64,000 nt of DNA, taken from NCBI RefSeq assembly GCF_027451485.1, contig NZ_DAIDJE010000009.1:42800-106799 (forward strand), read 5' to 3'. The stretch's first letter is position 1. Each line of letters begins with the position of its first letter. Source of the stretch: Bradyrhizobium sp. Its GTDB lineage: Bacteria; Pseudomonadota; Alphaproteobacteria; Rhizobiales; Xanthobacteraceae. Positions 17,726 through 27,261 of the stretch are shown here, piece after piece. The position numbers and the translations under genes were made by a program. The notes under the pieces were generated by a model. The model worked only from the letters and a program-made list of their open reading frames with translations, was not told where the DNA came from and searched no databases.

Positions 17726-18181
17726 TTAAGTCACGGAACGGGTCTGCCGCAGCGCTTCGCCGAGCGCCATCGCCGCTGCCATCGCGACATTGAGCGAGCG
17801 CAGCCCCACTCTGATCGGGATCACAAGCCGCGCATCGGCGGCTTCGGAAACCGTCTCCGGGACGCCGGCGGTTTCCCGTCCCAACAACAAGATGTCCGAC
17901 GGCAGATAGCGAAAATCAAGATATGGCGTGGCGCCCTTGGTCGTGAACAGGAGCAGCCGGTGACGGGTTTCTCGGCGCCAATCCTCAAATCTTGCCCAGG
18001 AATCGTGGCGCATCCAGTTGACCTGGTCGAGATAGTCCATCCCGGCCCGGCGAAAACCCCGGTCAGAGACGGCAAATCCAGCCGGCTCAATGATATGGGC
18101 AGCGACGTCCATGCAGGCACAGAGCCTCAAGATGGTGCCGGTGTTCTGCGGGATATCGGGCTGGTAGAGCGCGATCTGCAT
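17726..18181 (-). CDS. trmL: tRNA (cytidine(34)-2'-O)-methyltransferase
   Basis: 151 residues from the ATG at 18181, matching the usual family start MQIALYQPDIPQNTG. SPOUT-family motifs are present: the N-terminal NTGTILRLC, LLLGRETAGVPE and the C-terminal knot IPIRVGLRSLNVAMAAAMALGE. TrmL 2'-O-methylates the wobble nucleotide of tRNA-Leu isoacceptors. It heads the queE-queD-hemF set, and its promoter lies in the divergent region shared with petA. Confidence 0.93.
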   Translation of the reverse strand: MQIALYQPDIPQNTGTILRLCACMDVAAHIIEPAGFAVSDRGFRRAGMDYLDQVNWMRHDSWARFEDWRRETRHRLLLFTTKGATPYLDFRYLPSDILLLGRETAGVPETVSEAADARLVIPIRVGLRSLNVAMAAAMALGEALRQTRSVT

Positions 18182-18501
18182 TCGAATCCACTGCGCCTGA
18201 CGAGGGCTGGCTAGCCATTTCACGAGGACGCTCTTCGGGGCGGGCGCCAGCAAAGCGCCGGCAAAATATCTGAGAAGGCGCCGCAGCGTACGTAATTAGT
18301 GCATTGCACGCCGCCTAGCCGATAGCGGGCTTGCGCTATTCCGGCAAGGGTGCCAATAGAACGATTCTGGACTGCTGGTTTGCCGATAGGGGTCGGAAAA
18401 GGGGCGGTCTTTCTGCCGCCGCGGGGGTCGCGGGCGCCGGCAGCCGCCCGGGCTCACCGGGGCGGTTCTGCCGGCAGCAGCTGATGAAAGGGTTAGGAAT
18501 C
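18182..18501. other. Divergent promoter region between trmL and petA
   Basis: 320 bp without a convincing gene. It must contain the start signals of the minus-strand tRNA-modification operon and of the plus-strand bc1 operon. The part next to petA is very GC-rich. I see no clear regulator-binding palindrome. Confidence 0.5.
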
Positions 18502-19032
18502 GTGACGACAGCGTCTTCGGCGGAGCATCCGACACGCCGTGATTTCCTCTTCGTAGCGACGGGGGCTTTTGCCGCCGTAGGTGGGGTGGCCACGCTTTGG
18601 CCCTTGGTCTCCCAGATGAACCCGGACGCGGCGACGATTGCGGCCGGCGCGCCGATCGAAGTCGACCTGACGCCGATCGCCCAAGGGCAGGACATCAAGG
18701 TGTTCTGGCGGGGCAAGCCGATTTACATCATGAATCGCACCAAGAAGCAGATCGAGGAGGCGCGCAGCGTTGCGGTCGATAGCCTCCGTGATCCGCAGAC
18801 GGATCAATCCCGCGTCAAGGAAGGCCACGACAACTGGCTGGTCGTGATCGGCATCTGCACCCATCTCGGCTGTATTCCGATCGCCCATGAAGGCAACTAC
18901 GACGGCTTCTTCTGCCCCTGCCACGGTTCGCAGTACGACTCCTCGGGCCGTATTCGCCAGGGGCCAGCGCCTCTCAACCTGGCAGTGCCGCCCTACCAGT
19001 TCGTCAGCGACACCAAAATTCAGATCGGCTAA
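18502..19032 (+). CDS. petA: Rieske iron-sulfur subunit of cytochrome bc1
   Basis: 176 residues from a GTG at 18502 with AGGA just upstream, giving the [15 protein letters not shown] start usual in Bradyrhizobium; an in-frame ATG at 18484 is the alternative. [12 protein letters not shown] is a twin-arginine signal-anchor. The [2Fe-2S] ligands are C119 and H121 in CTHLGC and C138 and H141 in CPCHGS, with C124/C140 forming the structural disulfide. The subunit passes electrons from ubiquinol to cytochrome c1. It is followed 65 bp downstream by fbcH. Confidence 0.96.
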   Translation: MTTASSAEHPTRRDFLFVATGAFAAVGGVATLWPLVSQMNPDAATIAAGAPIEVDLTPIAQGQDIKVFWRGKPIYIMNRTKKQIEEARSVAVDSLRDPQTDQSRVKEGHDNWLVVIGICTHLGCIPIAHEGNYDGFFCPCHGSQYDSSGRIRQGPAPLNLAVPPYQFVSDTKIQIG

Positions 19033-19097
19033 CCGGCTCGGGGAGCTTTTCCCGGGACCGTTAGCTGTTGCATGGCCTTATTCCTCAGGATCGCAAC

Positions 19098-21167
19098 ATG
19101 AGCGGACCATCCGACTTCCAACCCACCAATCCCGTGCTCAAGTGGATTGAGCGGCGTCTTCCGATTTTCGGTCTCATGCATTCTTCGTTCGTGGCGTATC
19201 CGACGCCGCGCAACCTCAACTACTGGTGGACCTTCGGCGCCATCCTGTCGATGATGCTGGGCCTGCAGATCCTGACCGGCGTGATCCTGGCGATGCACTA
19301 CACGCCGAACGCCGATCTTGCCTTCCGGTCGGTCGAACTCATCGTTCGCGACGTCAACTACGGCTGGCTGCTCCGCAACATGCATGCGGCCGGCGCCTCG
19401 ATGTTCTTCTTCGCAGTCTACATCCACATGTTTCGCGGCCTGTACTACGGGTCATACAAGGAGCCGCGCGAGGTGCTGTGGATCCTCGGCGTCATCATCT
19501 ACCTGTTGATGATGGCGACCGGCTTCATGGGTTACGTGCTGCCGTGGGGCCAGATGAGCTTCTGGGGCGCGACCGTCATTACCAACCTGTTCTCCGCCAT
19601 TCCCTACGTCGGCGACAGCATCGTGACCCTGCTGTGGGGCGGCTACTCCGTCGGCAATCCGACGCTGAACCGGTTCTTCTCGCTGCACTACCTGCTGCCG
19701 TTCCTGATTGCCGGCGTCGTGGTGCTGCACGTCTGGGCGCTGCATGTCGCGGGTCAGAACAATCCGGCCGGCGTCGAGCCGAAGACGGAAAAGGACACAG
19801 TGCCGTTCACGCCTTACGCCACCATCAAGGACATGTTCGGCGTCTCGTGCTTCCTGATCTTCTTCGCCTGGTTCATCTTCTACATGCCGAACTATCTCGG
19901 CGATGCCGACAATTACATCCCTGCCAATCCGGGCGTGACGCCGGCGCATATCGTGCCCGAATGGTACTACCTGCCGTTCTATGCGATCCTGCGCTCGATC
20001 CCGAACAAGCTCGCGGGCGTGGTTGCGATGTTCTCGGCGATCATCGTGCTGGCCTTCCTGCCCTGGCTCGATACCGCCAAGACACGTTCGTCGAAGTATC
20101 GGCCGCTCGCCAAGCAGTTCTTCTGGATCTTCGTCGTGGTCTGCGTCCTGCTCGGCTATCTCGGCTCACAGCCGCCGGAAGGTATCTACGTCATTGCCGG
20201 ACGTATCCTCACCGTCTGCTATTTCGCCTACTTCCTCATCGTGCTCCCGTTGCTCTCGCGGATCGAGACGCCGCGGCCGGTCCCCAATTCGATCGCCGAT
20301 GACGTGCTTGCCAAGACCGGCAGCAAGGCCGCGCCGATGGTTTCGACGGTGATTGCGCTCGTGCTCGCAGGCGGCCTGGTTGCCGCCAGCGTTCAGAATG
20401 CGCGCGCCGCCGAGGACAACACGCCGCCGTCCCAGAAATGGTCTTTTGCCGGCCCGTTCGGCAAATACGACCGCGGCTCACTGCAGCGGGGCTTGAAGGT
20501 CTACAAGGAAGTCTGCTCGAACTGTCACAGCCTGTCCTACATTGCCTTTCGTAACCTCGCCGATCCCGGCGGTCCCGGCTATTCGGAGGCACAGGTCAAG
20601 GCACTGGCTGCGGAATACAAAATCAAGGATGGTCCGAACGATTCCGGCGACATGTTCGAGCGGCCGGGCCGGCCGGCCGACTACTTCCCTTCGCCGTTTC
20701 CGAACGACCAGGCTGCGCGTGCTGCGAATGGCGGTGGCTTGCCGCCGGATCTGTCGCTGATCGCGAAGGCGCGCTCCTATGAACGCGGCTTCCCCTGGTT
20801 CATTTTCGACTTCTTTACCCAGTTCCAGGAGCAGGGTCCGAATTACATCGTCGCCCTCCTGACCGGTTTCGAGGACAAGCCGCCGCCGGGGGTGAGCATT
20901 CCGGAGGGTTCGTATTACAACAAGTACTTCCCGGGTCACGCCATCAAGATGCCGAAGCCGCTGTCTGACGGCCAGGTCACCTTCGATGATGGTTCGCCCG
21001 CGACCGTCCAGCAATACGCCCATGACGTCGCAACCTTCCTGATGTGGGCGGCCGAGCCTCACATGGAGGCGCGCAAGCGACTCGGTTTGCAGGTCTTCGT
21101 GTTCCTGATCATCTTCGCCTTCCTGATGTACTTCACCAAACGGAAGGTCTGGGCCAACGCCCACTGA
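19098..21167 (+). CDS. fbcH: Fused cytochrome b / cytochrome c1 of the bc1 complex
   Basis: 689 residues from the ATG at 19098. Residues 1 to about 400 are cytochrome b with its membrane helices, heme histidines and the PEWY quinol-site motif ([14 protein letters not shown]). At about 414-437 a second signal sequence (start [13 protein letters not shown], ending NARA) leads into cytochrome c1, whose heme motif is C473-S-N-C476-H477. A C-terminal anchor lies near 665-682. This fusion, cut after translation into two cytochromes, is the known arrangement in Bradyrhizobium japonicum fbcFH and relatives. Together with the Rieske protein it forms the proton-translocating quinol-cytochrome c oxidoreductase. 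Confidence 0.97.
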   Translation: MSGPSDFQPTNPVLKWIERRLPIFGLMHSSFVAYPTPRNLNYWWTFGAILSMMLGLQILTGVILAMHYTPNADLAFRSVELIVRDVNYGWLLRNMHAAGASMFFFAVYIHMFRGLYYGSYKEPREVLWILGVIIYLLMMATGFMGYVLPWGQMSFWGATVITNLFSAIPYVGDSIVTLLWGGYSVGNPTLNRFFSLHYLLPFLIAGVVVLHVWALHVAGQNNPAGVEPKTEKDTVPFTPYATIKDMFGVSCFLIFFAWFIFYMPNYLGDADNYIPANPGVTPAHIVPEWYYLPFYAILRSIPNKLAGVVAMFSAIIVLAFLPWLDTAKTRSSKYRPLAKQFFWIFVVVCVLLGYLGSQPPEGIYVIAGRILTVCYFAYFLIVLPLLSRIETPRPVPNSIADDVLAKTGSKAAPMVSTVIALVLAGGLVAASVQNARAAEDNTPPSQKWSFAGPFGKYDRGSLQRGLKVYKEVCSNCHSLSYIAFRNLADPGGPGYSEAQVKALAAEYKIKDGPNDSGDMFERPGRPADYFPSPFPNDQAARAANGGGLPPDLSLIAKARSYERGFPWFIFDFFTQFQEQGPNYIVALLTGFEDKPPPGVSIPEGSYYNKYFPGHAIKMPKPLSDGQVTFDDGSPATVQQYAHDVATFLMWAAEPHMEARKRLGLQVFVFLIIFAFLMYFTKRKVWANAH

Positions 21168-21522
21168 GTCGCCGGCTCGAACGATTTGAAAAAAGCCCGT
21201 CCTGGAACTCCGATTCCGAAGTTCGCAAGCAATTGCTGCAGCCTCTGAGGCGAACTTCGGAATCAAGGGAGCTCTGGCGAATTATTGATTTCTGGTGCCG
21301 CTTTCTATTTTGAAGTTTGTGACTGGATTCGCCGCTTGCCGCGCAGGCACTCCAAACAGGCGGCGCTAGCGGCTTTCTTGTTGCCATCACGGTCTTTTTA
21401 GCGCCGGTCCCTTTCGGACGACGGCGAGGGCAGCCTGGATGATTGCGTCCGGCATGTCCTGCGGACACAATGCGACGAACCGACAATTTGGCAAAACCCT
21501 TGGCAAATCGACAGGAGGAAAC
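21168..21522. other. Intergenic region after fbcH
   Basis: 355 bp with no convincing gene. It holds the palindromic repeat at 21202-21277 and, at its end, the strong ribosome-binding site AGGAGG of the dienelactone hydrolase gene. The repeat's stem could act as a terminator or RNA stabiliser behind fbcH. Confidence 0.5.
21202..21277 (+). repeat. Dispersed 76-bp palindromic repeat, copy A
   Basis: A perfect 15-bp inverted repeat, GATTCCGAAGTTCGC at 21212-21226 and its complement at 21250-21264, encloses a 23-bp loop. The reverse complement of 29647-29722 is clearly the same element: both run CTGG..CTCCGATTC, GAAGTTCGCAAGC, CCTCTGA, ACTTCGGAATCAAGGGAGC. Both copies lie between genes. Confidence 0.8.
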
Positions 21523-22197
21523 ATGGGCACCAGCATCGCTTTCAAACGTCCTGACGGCAAAGAGGCCCACGGCTATCTCGCCAATGCCGCGAAAGGGAAC
21601 GCGCCCGGGGTCGTCGTCATCCAGGAGTGGTGGGGGCTGCAGGATCAGATCAAGGGCCTGTGCGATCGCTTCGCGCGGGCCGGCTTCGATGCGCTGGCGC
21701 CCGATCTCTACAACGGCAAGGTGGTGCCGTATCACGACACGGATGCCGCGGGTAAAGAGATGAACTCGCTCGATTTCATGGACGCGACGACCCAGACGGT
21801 GCGCGGCGCGGCGCAATATCTGGCCCGCAACGGCGCCAAGGTCGGCCTGACCGGCTTTTGCCTCGGCGGCGCGGTGACGATTATCGGCGCCACCAAGATT
21901 CCGGAACTGACCGCAGGCGTGGTGTTCTATGGCATCCCGCCGGAAGCCGCTGCCAAGCCTGCGGACGTGAAGATTCCCTTGCAGGCGCACTTCGCCAGCA
22001 AGGACGACTGGTGCACGCCGCAGGTGGTAGACAGCTTCGAAAAGGCGATGAAAGAAGCCGGCAAATCGCTCGAGCTGTTCCGCTATGACGCCGACCACGC
22101 CTTCGTCAACGAGCAGCGCATGTCGGTGCATGATCGCAAGGCGGCGGAGCTCGCCTGGGGCAGGGCGACCGAGTTCTTCCACAAGCACTTGGGCTGA
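21523..22197 (+). CDS. Dienelactone hydrolase family protein
   Basis: 224 residues from the ATG at 21523, preceded by AGGAGGAAAC. The alpha/beta-hydrolase nucleophile is the cysteine in LTGFCLGGAVT, as in dienelactone hydrolases, with the acid/base histidine in YDADHAFVN and a second motif VVVIQEWWGL. No signal peptide is seen. DLH enzymes open lactones in aromatic-compound breakdown. The convergent neighbour is an extradiol-dioxygenase-like protein, which fits a small aromatic-catabolism pair, but the substrate is not known. Confidence 0.9.
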   Translation: MGTSIAFKRPDGKEAHGYLANAAKGNAPGVVVIQEWWGLQDQIKGLCDRFARAGFDALAPDLYNGKVVPYHDTDAAGKEMNSLDFMDATTQTVRGAAQYLARNGAKVGLTGFCLGGAVTIIGATKIPELTAGVVFYGIPPEAAAKPADVKIPLQAHFASKDDWCTPQVVDSFEKAMKEAGKSLELFRYDADHAFVNEQRMSVHDRKAAELAWGRATEFFHKHLG

Positions 22198-22204
22198 GCC
22201 TGAT

Positions 22205-22230
22205 GTCGTCCCGGCGAACGCCGGGACGAC
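22205..22230. terminator. Hairpin between convergent genes
   Basis: A 12-bp perfect inverted repeat, GTCGTCCCGGCG and its complement with a 2-base spacer, fills most of the 37-bp gap between the convergent stops at 22197 and 22235. It may act as a bidirectional terminator, though neither side has a long T run. Its arm also begins the repeat at 26409. Confidence 0.55.
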
Positions 22231-22234
22231 GGGG

Positions 22235-23242
22235 CTATGCCTCGCGTATTCCGTCCCACCACGGGCAGGTGCCCGACATCAGATGGTAATTGCCGGCCAT
22301 GACCTGGACCGGCACGCGCAGGCCGTCCGCCGCGGCGCGCATTCGCATGTCACGCGCCCGCTCGCGGTCATGCTCGGAAAGCCACACACGCTCATGGCCC
22401 CACAGGCTTGGACCGTGGTGCATTTCGACGGGCTGCCAGGTGGCGGGATCGACCTCGCGGCCGCCCCAGCCACACTCGACCATGAATGACGAGGGCGTTC
22501 GAGCATAGAACGAGGTCATGAAATCGTTGGTGTGGCGTCCCAGCGTGACGTTCACCCGCTCCTCGGCCAGCGCAATGTCGTAAGCCTGGCCGACATCGTC
22601 GAGCGAAAACAATTCAACCATCAGATGGTGCACGCCGTTCTTGCCGGTCTCGATCAAAGCGAGCGAATGATGGCGAGGATTGACGTGGAAGAAATAGGCA
22701 CGGAACGGCTGCTCGATAAAGTCGGAGAGGCGGAAGCCAAGCAGGTTGACATAGAAGGGCATCACCTCGGCGATCCGTTCGACCGTCAGCACGATATGTC
22801 CGAGCCCCAGCGCGCCGGTGCGGAACCCCGAGATCGAGCGGCCCGGTGAGAACGGCCTATCGTCGACTTCCGCGCCATGGAAGGCCTCGAGGCGGTTGCC
22901 GGCGGGATCGAGAAAGGAGATCATCTCGCGCACGCGCCGTGCATCGGCGAGCGCCTGCGGTTCGGCAAAGACTTGCACCTCGGCTGCTTCGAGTTTTGCG
23001 GCGAGCGCGTCGAGCGCTGCCGCGTTCTCGACTTCCCAACCGAAGAAGCGCGCACCGTCTCCCATCGCATGATCGATCACAACGCGCTGCTTGCGGTCGT
23101 CCATCCGGAACGCAAGCATGGAGTTGCCGCATTCAATCGCCTGCCAGCCAACCAGCGACGTGCCGAACTGCCGCCAGTCGTCCAGCGCGGTTGAGCCGAA
23201 TCCGACGTATCCCAGTGCTTGCAATGACACGGCGGCCTCCAT
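22235..23242 (-). CDS. VOC family extradiol dioxygenase (BphC-like)
   Basis: 335 residues from the ATG at 23242; six codons earlier another ATG exists. Two vicinal-oxygen-chelate halves are present. The C-terminal half carries the expected iron ligands: H149 in LGHIVL, H206 in VHHLMVEL, and E256 in FMVECGWGG. These match the two-histidine, one-glutamate facial triad of type I extradiol dioxygenases such as 2,3-dihydroxybiphenyl dioxygenase. It probably cleaves a catecholic ring. The dienelactone hydrolase encoded convergently would suit a later step. The substrate is unknown. Confidence 0.88.
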   Translation of the reverse strand: MEAAVSLQALGYVGFGSTALDDWRQFGTSLVGWQAIECGNSMLAFRMDDRKQRVVIDHAMGDGARFFGWEVENAAALDALAAKLEAAEVQVFAEPQALADARRVREMISFLDPAGNRLEAFHGAEVDDRPFSPGRSISGFRTGALGLGHIVLTVERIAEVMPFYVNLLGFRLSDFIEQPFRAYFFHVNPRHHSLALIETGKNGVHHLMVELFSLDDVGQAYDIALAEERVNVTLGRHTNDFMTSFYARTPSSFMVECGWGGREVDPATWQPVEMHHGPSLWGHERVWLSEHDRERARDMRMRAAADGLRVPVQVMAGNYHLMSGTCPWWDGIREA

Positions 23243-23345
23243 TTTCTTGCTGGTCGGCAAGCCTATGCCGGTTTTTTCACCTTTGCGAGCGGCCGGGCGA
23301 CCAACGTGGCGCTCTCCCCGGGGCTCGCCGAGGCGAGGTTCGATC

Positions 23346-23374
23346 TTGACCTTACGGTCAGGCCATGGTGATTA
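23346..23374 (+). promoter_or_regulatory. Predicted trp leader promoter
   Basis: TTGACC at 23346-23351 and TGATTA at 23369-23374 are separated by 17 bp, a good sigma-70 layout. Counting forward puts transcription initiation at about 23381-23383, at or next to the A of the leader-peptide ATG, so the transcript may be leaderless. Confidence 0.55.
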
Positions 23375-23382
23375 CACGCCCC

Positions 23383-23430
23383 ATGAGCACCGCTGTCCAT
23401 GCCTGTCGTCTCTGGTGGCGCACCTCTTAA
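23383..23430 (+). CDS. trpL: trp leader peptide
   Basis: 15 codons, MSTAVHACRLWWRTS, with tandem tryptophan codons at 23413-23418. They lie just ahead of the RNA segments that can form alternative hairpins before trpEG. In rhizobia, ribosome stalling at such codons under tryptophan shortage prevents formation of the terminator. No ribosome-binding site precedes the ATG, which fits the leaderless start predicted from the promoter. An in-frame ATG at 23365 would give a 21-residue version but lies between the -35 and -10 elements. Confidence 0.82.
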   Translation: MSTAVHACRLWWRTS

Positions 23431-23500
23431 AGAGGTGGCCGGTGCGATTTATCGTTAACTTTTATCGTCCAGGGGCCGCCATCGCAGGCGGCCTTCTTTT
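23421..23500 (+). promoter_or_regulatory. Transcription attenuator of trpEG
   Basis: Four segments are visible. Segment 1, CACCTCT (23421-23427), pairs with AGAGGTG (23431-23437). Segment 2 (23434-23440, GGTGGCC) can instead pair with segment 3, GGCCGCC (23474-23480), through six Watson-Crick pairs and one G-U, as antiterminator. Segment 3 also pairs perfectly with segment 4, GGCGGCC (23487-23493), over a six-base loop followed by TTCTTTT, an intrinsic terminator. This is the classical trp attenuation layout. Confidence 0.85.
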
Positions 23501-23543
23501 GTCCTGTGTGGCGTTCCCTCGGCAAGTCTCGTAAGAGGATCAC

Positions 23544-25700
23544 ATGAACAGGACCGTGTTCTCCCTGCCGGACCACAGTGAATACCGCACCCGTGGCGGC
23601 CTGCTGGTCGCTCGTTCGGTCGAGCATTTTTCCGGAGGCGCGAGCAGGCTGGACGACTTGATCGAGTTGCTCGACCGCCGCCGCGGCGTGGTGCTGTCCT
23701 CGGGTACGACGGTGCCGGGGCGCTACGAAAGCTTCGATCTCGGCTTTGCGGATCCGCCGCTTCAACTGCAGACAACCGGCTTGGACTTCTCGCTTTCCGC
23801 GCTGAACGTGCGCGGTGAAGTCCTGATCGCATTCCTGGGCGAGGTGCTTCGCGATCCCTGCATTGTCATCACCGAGCGCAGCGCCAGCCGTCTGGCCGGT
23901 CACATCCTGCGCGGCGAGGCGCCGGTCGACGAAGATCAGCGCACGCGCCGCGCAACCGTGATGTCTCTGGTGCGCGAGCTTGTCGCGGCGTTCGGCTCGA
24001 ACGAGGACTCGCTGCTCGGCCTGTTCGGCGCCTTTGCCTACGATCTCGTGTTCCAGATCGAGGATCTGGTGCAAAAGCGCAAGCGCGAGGCCGACCAGCG
24101 CGACATCGTGTTGTTCGTGCCCGACCGGCTGCTCGCCTATGACCGCGCCACAGCGCGCGGCGTCATCCTGAGCTATGACTTTGCCTGGAACGGCCAATCG
24201 TCAAACGGCCGGTTACGAGAGACTTCCGAAAGCGTCTATGTGAAGACGCCGCGGCAGGCATTCTCGGACCATGCGGCGGGTGAGTACCAGGCGACGGTGG
24301 AAACCGCGCGCGCGGCTTTCGCACGGGGGGACTTGTTCGAGGCGGTGCCCGGGCAACTGTTCGGCGAGCCCTGCGACCGTTCGCCGGCGGAAGTGTTCCA
24401 GCGGCTGTGCCGGATCAATCCGTCCCCTTACGGCGCGCTGATGAACCTTGGCGACGGCGAGTTTCTGGTCTCCGCATCGCCGGAAATGTTTGTCCGTTCC
24501 GACGGCCGGCGGATCGAGACCTGCCCGATTTCCGGAACGATCGCGCGCGGTGTCGACGCGATCGGCGATGCCGAACAGATCAGGCAGTTGTTGAATTCGC
24601 AGAAAGACGAATTCGAACTCAACATGTGCACCGACGTCGATCGCAACGACAAGGCGCGGATCTGCGTGCCGGGCACGATCAAGGTTCTGGCGCGGCGTCA
24701 GATCGAAACCTATTCCAAACTGTTTCACACCGTCGATCACGTCGAAGGCATGCTGCGGCCGGGCTTCGATTCGCTCGACGCGTTCCTGACCCACGCCTGG
24801 GCGGTGACGGTGACGGGAGCGCCGAAGTTATGGGCGATGCAATTTGTCGAAGACCACGAACGCTCGCCGCGGCGCTGGTATGCCGGCGCGATCGGCGTCG
24901 TCAATTTCGACGGCGGCATCAACACCGGGCTCACGATCCGAACCATCCGCATGAAAGACGGTATCGCCGAGGTGCGCGTCGGGGCTACATGTCTGTTTGA
25001 TTCCGATCCCGCTGCGGAAGATCGCGAGTGCCAGGTCAAGGCGGCGGCGCTGTTTCAGGCGCTGCGCGGCGATCCGCCAAAACGCCTCTCGACGTTTGCG
25101 CCTGACGCCACCGGTTCGGGCAAGCGGGTCCTGTTGATCGACCACGACGACAGCTTCGTGCACATGCTGGCGGATTACTTTCGCCAGGTCGGTGCCGGCG
25201 TCACCGTCGTGAGATATGTTCATGCGCAGAAAATGCTGGACAGCGGCAACTACGACCTGCTGGTGCTGTCACCGGGCCCCGGACGGCCGGAGAATTTCGG
25301 CATCGCCGCGACGATCGATGCGGCGCTCGGCAAGAAGCTGCCGATCTTCGGCGTTTGTCTCGGCGTGCAGGCGATCGGAGAATATTTCGGCGGCCGATTG
25401 GGACAGTTGCGGCAGCCGGCGCACGGACGGCCGTCGCGGGTGCAGGTGCGGGGCGGCCGGCTGATGCGGAATCTGCCCAACGAAATCGTGATCGGCCGGT
25501 ATCACTCTCTTTATGTCGAGCGCGACGGCATGCCTGATGTGCTAGAGGTAACGGCTAGCACGGAGGACGGCGTCGCCATGGCGATCGAGCACAAGACGCT
25601 GCCGGTTGCCGGCGTGCAATTTCATCCGGAATCGCTGATGTCGCTCGGCGGCGAGGTCGGATTGCGGATCGTGGAGAATGCGTTCCGGTTGAATGCATGA
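23544..25700 (+). CDS. trpEG: Anthranilate synthase, fused TrpE-TrpG
   Basis: 718 residues. The TrpE part (to about 510) carries the chorismate-binding stretch with NPSPYGALMNLGDGEFLVSASPE, CPISGTIARG and DEFELNMCTDVDRNDKARIC. After a linker, the TrpG glutamine amidotransferase begins at VLLIDHDDSFVHML, with the oxyanion region LSPGPGRPENFG, the catalytic cysteine in GVCLGVQAIGEYF, and the His-Glu in GVQFHPESL. It converts chorismate and glutamine to anthranilate, the first step to tryptophan. The fusion is typical of Rhizobiales. Expression is controlled by the leader and attenuator directly upstream. Confidence 0.97.
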   Translation: MNRTVFSLPDHSEYRTRGGLLVARSVEHFSGGASRLDDLIELLDRRRGVVLSSGTTVPGRYESFDLGFADPPLQLQTTGLDFSLSALNVRGEVLIAFLGEVLRDPCIVITERSASRLAGHILRGEAPVDEDQRTRRATVMSLVRELVAAFGSNEDSLLGLFGAFAYDLVFQIEDLVQKRKREADQRDIVLFVPDRLLAYDRATARGVILSYDFAWNGQSSNGRLRETSESVYVKTPRQAFSDHAAGEYQATVETARAAFARGDLFEAVPGQLFGEPCDRSPAEVFQRLCRINPSPYGALMNLGDGEFLVSASPEMFVRSDGRRIETCPISGTIARGVDAIGDAEQIRQLLNSQKDEFELNMCTDVDRNDKARICVPGTIKVLARRQIETYSKLFHTVDHVEGMLRPGFDSLDAFLTHAWAVTVTGAPKLWAMQFVEDHERSPRRWYAGAIGVVNFDGGINTGLTIRTIRMKDGIAEVRVGATCLFDSDPAAEDRECQVKAAALFQALRGDPPKRLSTFAPDATGSGKRVLLIDHDDSFVHMLADYFRQVGAGVTVVRYVHAQKMLDSGNYDLLVLSPGPGRPENFGIAATIDAALGKKLPIFGVCLGVQAIGEYFGGRLGQLRQPAHGRPSRVQVRGGRLMRNLPNEIVIGRYHSLYVERDGMPDVLEVTASTEDGVAMAIEHKTLPVAGVQFHPESLMSLGGEVGLRIVENAFRLNA

Positions 25701-25851
25701 TCCGGAAAAACCCTGTCCGCGCGCAGGCAGGGATGAAAGCCGATCTTCCCTCGCGACAAGCGCAGACGGCGTTGGCGAGGAGATCATGCAAAGGAAACGC
25801 AGCGTGTGCGACAACGAATTGAGGATGACGAACGGTTTTTGAGAGGTAGCG

Positions 25852-26391
25852 ATGAGCTTCGAATACGATCTGAAGGCCACGGTCCGCAGTATTCCGGATT
25901 ATCCGAAGCCCGGAATCATGTTCCGCGACATCACGACGCTGTTGGGGGATGCGCGGGCCTTCCGCCGTGCGGTGGATGAACTGGTGCAGCCCTGGGCGGG
26001 ATCGAAGATCGACAAGATCGCCGGGATCGAGGCTCGCGGCTTCATCCTTGGCGGAGCATTGGCGCATCAGGTTTCGGCAGGCTTCGTGCCGATCCGCAAG
26101 CGAGGCAAGCTGCCGCACACCACCGTTCGTATCGCTTACTCGCTCGAATATGGCGTCGACGAGATGGAGATGCACGTGGACGCCATTCATCCCGGAGAAC
26201 GCGTGATCCTGGTCGACGACCTGATCGCAACCGGCGGCACGGCTGAAGGTGCGGTCAAGCTCTTGCGCCAGATCGGCGCCAACGTGGTCGCGGCCTGTTT
26301 CATCATCGATCTGCCGGATCTTGGCGGCGCTGCGAAGCTCCGCGCGATGGACCTGCCGGTGCGAACGCTGATGACGTTCGAGGGGCATTGA
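25852..26391 (+). CDS. apt: Adenine phosphoribosyltransferase
   Basis: 179 residues, preceded by GAGAGGTAGCG. The PRPP-binding motif is [17 protein letters not shown], and the N-terminal [20 protein letters not shown] and [16 protein letters not shown] are diagnostic for Apt. It salvages adenine to AMP with PRPP and is cytoplasmic. It lies 151 bp after trpEG on the same strand; I see no clear terminator in between, so partial co-transcription is possible, though the pathways are unrelated apart from PRPP use. Confidence 0.95.
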   Translation: MSFEYDLKATVRSIPDYPKPGIMFRDITTLLGDARAFRRAVDELVQPWAGSKIDKIAGIEARGFILGGALAHQVSAGFVPIRKRGKLPHTTVRIAYSLEYGVDEMEMHVDAIHPGERVILVDDLIATGGTAEGAVKLLRQIGANVVAACFIIDLPDLGGAAKLRAMDLPVRTLMTFEGH

Positions 26392-26408
26392 GCTCGCCGC
26401 AGCTACCG

Positions 26409-26526
26409 TTGTCGTCCCGGCGCACGCCGCGACCCATACCCACCGGGATTTGCTCGTGTTGAAGACTGACTGCTGAAAGGCTCTCCGCAGCGAGTGCCAG
26501 AGACAGAGGCGGCGGCGAGGACGACG
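26409..26526 (+). repeat. Degenerate palindromic intergenic repeat
   Basis: Begins TTGTCGTCCCGGCGCACGCC and ends in GGACGACG, so its ends are inverted. The GTCGTCCCGGCG arm is the same as in the hairpin at 22205. Repeats reading GTCGTCCCGGCG..GACCCATA are common between genes in Bradyrhizobium. This copy appears eroded. Confidence 0.55.
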
Positions 26527-26533
26527 TCGAATC

Positions 26534-27202
26534 TCACGATCCCTGTAAAATCATGCTGAGCTCGAGTTCTCGGAAGCGGAGATAGTTATGGCGAATCCAC
26601 TGATGCAGTTCAGTGGAAGAGTCCTTCTCCTGCCGCAAATAGTCGGTGAACGAGAATGACAGCCGGTCGACATAGGTCTTCAGGAAATTCGGCAGCGCGG
26701 CAATGTGAAGAATTTTGCCTTCGGCGAAGGCCGCAGGCAGTTCGCCGCGCACGACATATTCGTTTTCGATCGTGACGAGCGAGCCGGGCGGAATCTGGCG
26801 CTGCAGGTTCGGATAGCTTCGTGCCGAGACCCGATCGATGTCGCCGACGAACAGAACGATCGGGGCGACGCCGCGCCGTGCCGCTTCCTTTACGAAGCCG
26901 ATTTCCTCGGTCATCTGGAAAAATTCATCGAAGGCGTGAAAACCGAGATCGATCACCTTGGCAATGCCATCGGGGATGATCAGGCGGTCCATCAGCGACA
27001 TCTTGCCGAAAGTGTCGTCGATTTCGGCGGTTTCCGTGACCTTCGGCAGAAAATCCAGAAGCGACGGCTCTTTCAGATTGACGTCGAAAGCGGCGACCGT
27101 GCCGTTCTTCAACAACAGAAATTCGCTCAGCAGGCGCGCCACCAGCGTCTTGCCGACCAACGGGCGGGGCGAGCAGATGATGTAGACGGGTGTCTGGCGC
27201 AT
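26534..27202 (-). CDS. P-loop ATPase-like protein, divergent ParA type
   Basis: 222 residues from the ATG at 27202 (a GTG lies one codon earlier). The N-terminus YIICSPRPLVGKTLVARLLSE resembles a ParA/MinD nucleotide-binding loop, but the usual KGGxGKT is replaced by RPLVGKT, so the signature lysine is lost while the catalytic GKT remains. FDVNLKEPSLLDFLP and VIDLGFHAFDEFF occupy the switch I and Walker B positions; IVLFVGDID follows. It lies 59 bp downstream of a second, more canonical ParA-like gene on the same strand. I recognise no named family. The pair may act on a shared cargo, which is inference. Confidence 0.75.
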   Translation of the reverse strand: MRQTPVYIICSPRPLVGKTLVARLLSEFLLLKNGTVAAFDVNLKEPSLLDFLPKVTETAEIDDTFGKMSLMDRLIIPDGIAKVIDLGFHAFDEFFQMTEEIGFVKEAARRGVAPIVLFVGDIDRVSARSYPNLQRQIPPGSLVTIENEYVVRGELPAAFAEGKILHIAALPNFLKTYVDRLSFSFTDYLRQEKDSSTELHQWIRHNYLRFRELELSMILQGS

Positions 27203-27261
27203 CACGCGCTATATTTAGCGATACCAGCTCCTATTCCAGCCCAATCGGGTGCGTGGCGCAA

